9,890 nucleotides of DNA from Spirochaetales bacterium (GTDB lineage: Bacteria; Spirochaetota; Spirochaetia; DTKZ01). Below, piece by piece: positions 6,756 through 9,890 of the stretch. A program made the translations under genes and the position numbers. Numbering within the stretch: position 1 is the stretch's first letter; each line of letters begins with the position of its first letter. Location of the stretch: assembly GCA_031266855.1 (NCBI GenBank), contig JAISAF010000353.1, positions 1 to 9,890 on the forward strand, read 5' to 3'. A model generated the notes under the pieces. That model was not told where the DNA came from and made no database searches. It saw nothing but the letters and a program-made list of their open reading frames with translations.

Positions 6756-7070
6756 GCGTCCTTTGTGAATGCTTCGCATTCACAAAGGACGCCGGATACC
6801 CATTTCGCATAACACCACCCCCGCGCCCGCGCGGAAACCGCGCGGACCGGTAACTCAGGCGGATTTGCCACCGGCAAATCCGCCGGCCTGGTTCTACGCG
6901 TATAATTGCCTACGGCAATTATGCGCCCCCGGTTTTGCCACAGGCAAAACCGGGGCCTGTTTCCGCGTGCCGCCCGGTAGGTGATAAAGACGTGCACAGC
7001 GCGTTACGCGCTGTGCGTGGTGGCAAACCACGCAATTTTGCCACAGCAAAATTGCCATAGGCAATTTTGG
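6756..7070. repeat. Array of intergenic hairpins sharing a GCC-NNN-GGC tip
   Basis: At least seven inverted repeats lie nearly end to end. (1) 6756-6792, 17 bp perfect, loop TTC. (2) 6827-6845, 8 bp, loop AAA. (3) 6858-6884, 12 bp, loop ACC. (4) 6898-6926, 13 bp with one G-T, loop TAC. (5) 6927-6955, 13 bp, loop ACA. (6) 6994-7016, 10 bp plus wobble pairs, loop TTA. (7) 7032-7055 or 7046-7069, two alternative 10-bp hairpins sharing one arm. Hairpins 3, 4, 5 and the second form of 7 end in GCC-NNN-GGC while their outer arms differ and stay complementary. Stretches starting GGCCTGGTTC or GGCCTGTTTC follow three of them. No coding role is credible. This resembles REP-type extragenic palindromes. 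Confidence 0.75.
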
Positions 7071-7084
7071 GGCCTGGTTCTGAG

Positions 7085-7125
7085 TTGCCGATGCCTTGCA
7101 TCCGGTATAATTTTTTCTCTATACT
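7085..7125 (+). promoter_or_regulatory. sigI: Possible promoter(s) of the sigI operon
   Basis: A perfect TATAAT (7106-7111) lies 32 bases before the sigI start, with TTGCCG (7085-7090) 15 bases upstream as a weak -35. A second candidate is TATACT (7120-7125) with TTGCAT (7096-7101) at 18 bases. Either would give a short leader with only a weak purine-rich ribosome site (AAAAGAG) before the ATG. SigI factors usually activate their own operon, but I cannot identify a SigI-specific box here. Confidence 0.4.
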
Positions 7126-7142
7126 GAAAGCGCAAAAGAGCA

Positions 7143-7868
7143 ATGATGAAGGATACACACTCAATAGAATTAATTGATAAAATTATCCGCGCAAAAACCG
7201 ATAAACGGACATTGACCGGACTGCTCACCGATTATTTGCCTTTTATGAAAAAAGCGGTGTCCGATATGTTTTACAAGAGAGAACAGCGGCAGGACAACCT
7301 GACGGAGGCAATGCTCGCCTTCACGCAAAGCGTTAAAACATACGACGAAAAACTCGGTTCATTTGCGGCATACGCGCGGGCAGTAATAAAAAACAGATTG
7401 ATTGACGCCGCCCGGAAAGAATCAAAAACGCGCAAGCCGCTCTTTTCCATTTTCGAAGAAAATGAGGAAGCCCCCGGCCTCTGGGAAGCGGACATCGCGA
7501 AACGGAATTACGATTTAACGGAAGAACAGAATAATCTGCGCATGGAGATTGATGAGATAAATATCCGGTTCGCGGATTGGGGTTTTACCTGGGAAAAACT
7601 GATGAAAAACTGCCCGAAGCAGGAACGTTCGCGGCGGACCTGTCATACAATAGCCCGGCGTATTCTGGAAGATGAAGAGCTGACGGCGGAAATGCTGAAG
7701 GCGCGGCAGATGCCCGCCGGCAAACTTTCCGCAAAAACGGGGTTTTCCCTGAAAATATTCGAGAAATACCGTCAGTATATAGCTGCCGTTGTTCTCATCA
7801 TGCGAGGCGATTATCCTTATATTCATTCATTTTTGCCGCGTTTCCTTGATACGGAGGGAGAGGTATGA
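7143..7868 (+). CDS. sigI: SigI-family RNA polymerase sigma factor
   Basis: Alternative sigma factor of the SigI type (241 residues), which directs RNA polymerase to a small regulon and is held inactive by a membrane RsgI protein. Residues about 25-95 form a sigma region 2-like helix bundle ending in the characteristic YARAVIKNRLIDAARKE (77-93), which contains the -10 recognition part. The C-terminal domain (about 130-232) has the SigI pattern: EIDEINIRFADWGFTWEKLMKNCPKQ, then IARRILEDEEL, a short Lys/Gly link, then TGFSLKIFEKYRQYIAAVVLIMRGDYPYI. SigI proteins have this special domain instead of ordinary region 4. Two ATG codons are adjacent (7143, 7146); I kept the first. The stop overlaps the next gene as ATGA, which fits the usual sigI-rsgI pairing. 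Confidence 0.8.
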   Translation: MMKDTHSIELIDKIIRAKTDKRTLTGLLTDYLPFMKKAVSDMFYKREQRQDNLTEAMLAFTQSVKTYDEKLGSFAAYARAVIKNRLIDAARKESKTRKPLFSIFEENEEAPGLWEADIAKRNYDLTEEQNNLRMEIDEINIRFADWGFTWEKLMKNCPKQERSRRTCHTIARRILEDEELTAEMLKARQMPAGKLSAKTGFSLKIFEKYRQYIAAVVLIMRGDYPYIHSFLPRFLDTEGEV

Positions 7869-8545
7869 AAGGCGTTGTCGTGCGGCTTGACGGGAAAAAA
7901 AGTATAGTTCTGTTTAACAACGGGAAAATCGGAAGAATCCTGAATCCGCCCCAGTGCCATGTCGGTATGATAGTTGATGTGCGGCATAATCGAAAGAGAA
8001 TCTTTCTCGCGGCAGCCATCGCGCTGGTTCTTGCCGCGCTTTTCCTGTGCGCAAAGTATTTATATTTTTCGCCCGTGGGGTATCTGCAAATTACCTACGA
8101 GCAGGGGGAACACTTCAAAGTCGCAGTTGAGCTTGAGTACAATCGTTTGGGGCGCGTCGTTGATACACGGCCGCTTCACGCAAAAACGTTTTCTCCGTTA
8201 GGGGAGATGGATGTTCACGGCAAGCGGATAGACGAGGCGTATAAAGCGGTTTCACTCGCGATCATTTCCGCACTCCCCCGTGATGCGGAAATCTGGGCAG
8301 ATATCCGCATAGCGCAGGATGATCTTGAGGCGACAACGGAAATATCCCAGTGCCTCGGTTCCCTGACCGGGGAAATCCGAAGACACGCCGCCAACATAAA
8401 TGTGGAATTCAAACTTTACACCCTCGAACTCTACCGGAAAATCGTTATGAAGGCCGCTACCAGCAGGAACGCCCCGGACCGGCGGCATCAGGATGACGAC
8501 TACGACGATGAGGATGAGGATTACGGCGATAAGGATGACGATTAA
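7865..8545 (+). CDS. rsgI: RsgI-type membrane anti-sigma factor with acidic tail
   Basis: Probable anti-sigma factor that binds SigI at the membrane. The first 40 or so residues (MKGVVVRLDGKKSIVLFNNG onward) match the small cytoplasmic beta domain of RsgI that holds SigI. A membrane helix follows at about 47-66, then an extracytoplasmic domain (70-200) whose start, SPVGYLQITYEQGEHFKVAVELEYN, is laid out like the RsgI domain in which an Asn-Pro peptide bond normally self-cleaves. Here no Asn-Pro occurs in that segment; the only one (27-28) is in the cytoplasmic part. The C-terminus (210-226) is almost pure Asp/Glu with Tyr and could bind cations, but that is inference. There is no carbohydrate-binding or enzyme sensor domain, unlike cellulosome RsgIs. 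A strong GGAGGGAGAGG precedes the ATG. Confidence 0.75.
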   Translation: MKGVVVRLDGKKSIVLFNNGKIGRILNPPQCHVGMIVDVRHNRKRIFLAAAIALVLAALFLCAKYLYFSPVGYLQITYEQGEHFKVAVELEYNRLGRVVDTRPLHAKTFSPLGEMDVHGKRIDEAYKAVSLAIISALPRDAEIWADIRIAQDDLEATTEISQCLGSLTGEIRRHAANINVEFKLYTLELYRKIVMKAATSRNAPDRRHQDDDYDDEDEDYGDKDDD

Positions 8546-8576
8546 CCGCGGAACCTCAGCGCCGGATTTTTTTTTT
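8546..8576 (+). terminator. Possible weak intrinsic terminator after rsgI
   Basis: Right after the rsgI stop, CCGCG (8546-8550) can pair with CGCCGG (8560-8565, one bulged base) around a 9-base loop. One A later comes an unbroken run of ten T (8567-8576). The T-tract is strong but the 5-bp bulged stem is poor, so it may only partly end transcription. Confidence 0.3.
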
Positions 8577-8616
8577 CACAGTGCCCCCCCGTTTTTATCT
8601 CCCCGGTTTCGTAGAC

Positions 8617-8661
8617 TATACACAAAGGAGGATGACTCCTCCAAAAGACTTGTGAAAGGAG
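8617..8661 (+). promoter_or_regulatory. Leader of the secreted-protein gene: possible -10, GGAGGA/TCCTCC hairpin and ribosome site
   Basis: TATACA (8617-8622) could be a -10 box with no good -35. It is followed by a 6-bp hairpin with arms GGAGGA (8627-8632) and TCCTCC (8637-8642) around TGAC. The left arm is itself a ribosome-site-like sequence, and the true site AAAGGAG (8655-8661) sits 6 bases before the ATG at 8668. The TCCTCC arm could pair with either, so a switch in ribosome access is conceivable, though unproven. Confidence 0.3.
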
Positions 8662-8667
8662 TGCCTT

Positions 8668-9150
8668 ATGAAAAAAAGAACCGTAAGGATGGTTTTTGCC
8701 ATTTTGCTGCTGGCGGGGACGGCGGCGAGCGGACGGGCAGAAATTTTTTCAAGAATATTCAATGCCGATTATCCCGTGTACGGATTTGCGCAACTTGGAT
8801 ATTCAAAACCCGTAACGATAAAAGATTTGACAACGGAGGCAAATTTCGTAAACGGCGAAGGCGTAGCCGTTGTCGTGCAGGAGGCCCGGGTGGAAAAGGA
8901 CGGAAATAAATTCGTCATCAAACTGCTTTTGCGGCACAGGCTTACCCGTATCGCCGGGCTGGAAATCAAACTTGAAAGCGACCCGGTTACCAGGCTCAAT
9001 TACATCACGGAACTTGAGCATCACAATTTCACGGCTTTTTTCGGCGAAACGGAAATAGAGTGGAACGGCAGTGAGGCGCGGCTGGACGAGATTATGCAGA
9101 AATACAGTGAGTTTTTCGCGCAGTTCTACGAGGAGGAGCTTTTCCGGTGA
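8668..9150 (+). CDS. Secreted protein of unknown function
   Basis: A 160-residue protein I do not recognise. It starts with a clear signal peptide: MKKR, a hydrophobic core (about 8-19), and a likely cleavage after GRA (residue 24). No lipobox Cys is present, so it should be free in the periplasm or exported. The mature part is predicted mostly strand and helix, with EGVAVVVQEARVEKDGNKFVIKLLLRHR in the middle and an acidic C-terminal helix (QKYSEFFAQFYEEELF). It has no Cys and no further membrane segment. AAAGGAG lies at ideal spacing before the ATG. The stop overlaps the next start as GTGA, so the two are made together. Its position 122 bases after rsgI suggests it might belong to the SigI regulon, but it may have its own promoter. 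Confidence 0.75.
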   Translation: MKKRTVRMVFAILLLAGTAASGRAEIFSRIFNADYPVYGFAQLGYSKPVTIKDLTTEANFVNGEGVAVVVQEARVEKDGNKFVIKLLLRHRLTRIAGLEIKLESDPVTRLNYITELEHHNFTAFFGETEIEWNGSEARLDEIMQKYSEFFAQFYEEELFR

Positions 9151-9524
9151 GCGAAGTTTTGATCCGCGGCGGTTACAAGCGGCCGGGAATAGCGGGACGG
9201 CTTGCTCTCTGGAAAGGCGTGCTGCGAAGGCTGGTTTTACGCCTGTTCAATCCCGGCCATGTAAAAAAAAGCCTTGCCCGCAGAGAGGGGCAATGCGGAA
9301 GGTGTGGCGCGTGCTGCCGCCTGCTCCTGCCGCGCTGTATGTATCTGAAAGTTGACGACAAGGGACAAGCCTGCTGTACAAAACACCGGGGCTTGAGGCC
9401 GGGAAATTGCAAAGTGTTTCCGATTGACGAACGGGACATATACGACCGGAATTTGATAAGCGGCGCGTCCTGCGGTTACCGGTTTTCCGGTTTCAACCAT
9501 AGCGAAGGCGCGGACTTTACCTGA
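9147..9524 (+). CDS. CxxCxxCC (YkgJ-like) metal-binding protein
   Basis: A 125-residue protein starting with GTG, overlapping the preceding stop by four bases and preceded by AGGAGG 10 bases upstream. The core has Cys50, Cys53, Cys56 and Cys57 in CGRCGACC, then Cys64, Cys76, Cys77, a RPGNC motif (Cys88) followed by KVFP, and Cys109. This is the pattern of the YkgJ / UPF0153 family, thought to bind zinc or an iron-sulfur cluster; its general function is not known. The first 45 residues are basic with a possible amphipathic helix (LWKGVLRRLVLRLF) that could touch the membrane or nucleic acid. Tight coupling to a secreted protein suggests a shared pathway, perhaps processing or modification of that protein, which is inference. 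Confidence 0.7.
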   Translation: MSEVLIRGGYKRPGIAGRLALWKGVLRRLVLRLFNPGHVKKSLARREGQCGRCGACCRLLLPRCMYLKVDDKGQACCTKHRGLRPGNCKVFPIDERDIYDRNLISGASCGYRFSGFNHSEGADFT

Positions 9525-9552
9525 CAATGCTCCTGCGGCCTTAAGCAAGGGG

Positions 9553-9567
9553 CAGGTCACGAAATTG
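9553..9567 (+). repeat. Direct repeat, left copy (partner at 9764-9778)
   Basis: CAGGTCACGAAATTG here matches CAGGTCACGGAATTG at 9764-9778 at 14 of 15 positions. Both copies stand at the start of a palindrome. The left palindrome is degenerate (GTATGC-TTC-GCATGC tip), while the right one (9769-9796) is perfect. The pair brackets the decayed surface-protein fragment. Confidence 0.5.
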
Positions 9568-9600
9568 TGTATGCTTCGCATGCGATTCCGCTACCCGCCC

Positions 9601-9755
9601 ATGCGTCCTGGATTCCGGGCACACGACAGCGCCCGCTACATCCATACCTATAACGCGGGACAGACTCCCAACCTTTCCGCCATTACCACCGACAGGGACG
9701 GAAACCCGCGCGCTTCAAAGGCAGCGCGGTAGACATGGGGGCCTACGAGCGGTAG
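9601..9755 (+). pseudogene. Remnant of a beta-helix-type surface protein, C-terminus, frameshifted
   Basis: Translated from 9601 the frame gives YIHTYNAGQTPNLSAITTD then DRDGNPR. It then runs to a premature stop (TAG, 9730-9732). Shifting by two bases at the CGCGCGC run near 9706-9713 restores FKGSAVDMGAYER and the stop at 9753-9755. The join, DGNPR...G.AVDMGAYE, is the typical C-terminal signature of repeat-rich, right-handed beta-helix surface proteins (choice-of-anchor Q / polymorphic outer membrane type). No start codon with a ribosome site and no upstream repeats are present, so this is a truncated, broken gene end and not a functional gene. Confidence 0.6.
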
Positions 9756-9768
9756 CTCAGAATCAGGT

Positions 9769-9869
9769 CACGGAATTGCTGAACAGCAATTCCGTGGGGA
9801 GCATAATTGCCAGAGGCAATTATGCTCCCCGCACCCCGGCGGTCGCAATTTTTCTGGGGAAAAATTGCG
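9769..9869. repeat. Three perfect inverted repeats at the right end
   Basis: 9769-9796: 12 bp, loop GAAC. 9796-9830: 16 bp perfect, loop AGA, arms GGGGAGCATAATTGCC and its complement. 9844-9869: 11 bp, loop TGGG. The middle one shares the inner arm ATAATTGCC with the hairpin at 6898-6926, differing in the loop (AGA against TAC) and the outer stem, so it belongs to the same GCC-NNN-GGC family. The three are packed with no coding sequence, as in the array before sigI. Confidence 0.7.
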
Positions 9870-9890
9870 TACTCTGCCACCAGGCACAGC

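Noticed and set aside
6542..6997. A 151-codon open frame on the minus strand over the spacer before sigI
   Set aside because: It runs straight through the dispersed element and the hairpins, so its protein is a translation of palindromes with no recognisable domain or ribosome site. The open frame is explained by GC-rich repeats.
6756..7070. CRISPR array
   Set aside because: Repeats are not identical in sequence or spacing, each unit is itself a palindrome, there are no unique spacers of constant length and no cas genes are nearby.

Overview
The window looks like a mid-GC bacterial chromosome with two functional neighbourhoods set in unusually repeat-rich intergenic DNA. Protein sequences, gene order and the dense families of intergenic hairpins suggest an anaerobic, probably fermentative or acetogenic bacterium. 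A spirochaete of the Treponema group is my best guess, but this rests on general resemblance and not on a search.

Left end (1-1465): the C-terminal part of a DUF1703-type PD-(D/E)XK nuclease-fold protein runs off the left edge. It converges on a very AT-rich, unrecognised small gene (657-1103, minus) that looks foreign. Between and beyond them lie perfect inverted repeats and one copy of a roughly 111-bp dispersed element (1258-1368).

Centre (1466-6518, minus strand): a complete, tightly packed rnfCDGEAB operon. It encodes the membrane-bound ferredoxin:NAD+ oxidoreductase, which couples electron transfer from reduced ferredoxin to NAD+ with Na+ or H+ export. RnfC (NADH side) and RnfB (ferredoxin side) carry the iron-sulfur clusters, RnfD and RnfG carry covalent FMN, and RnfA and RnfE form the membrane core with paired cysteines. 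Genes overlap by 1-4 bases, abut, or are separated by 7 bases, so they should be made in a fixed ratio from one transcript.

Spacer (6519-7142): a putative rnfC promoter, a second inverted copy of the dispersed element (6631-6742), and a run of at least seven hairpins (6756-7070). Most hairpins share a GCC-NNN-GGC tip but differ in the outer stem. The two dispersed-element copies differ by two-base-pair compensatory changes in a stem, which points to selection on structure.

Right part (7143-9524, plus strand): a SigI-type sigma factor and an RsgI-type membrane anti-sigma factor joined by an ATGA overlap. They are followed by a secreted protein of unknown function and a CxxCxxCC (YkgJ-like) metal-binding protein joined by a GTGA overlap. 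The RsgI homologue is small, lacks the Asn-Pro site expected after its membrane segment and ends in a strongly acidic tail. The right end (9525-9890) holds the decayed C-terminus of a repeat-type surface protein, broken by a 2-base slip, followed by three more perfect hairpins.
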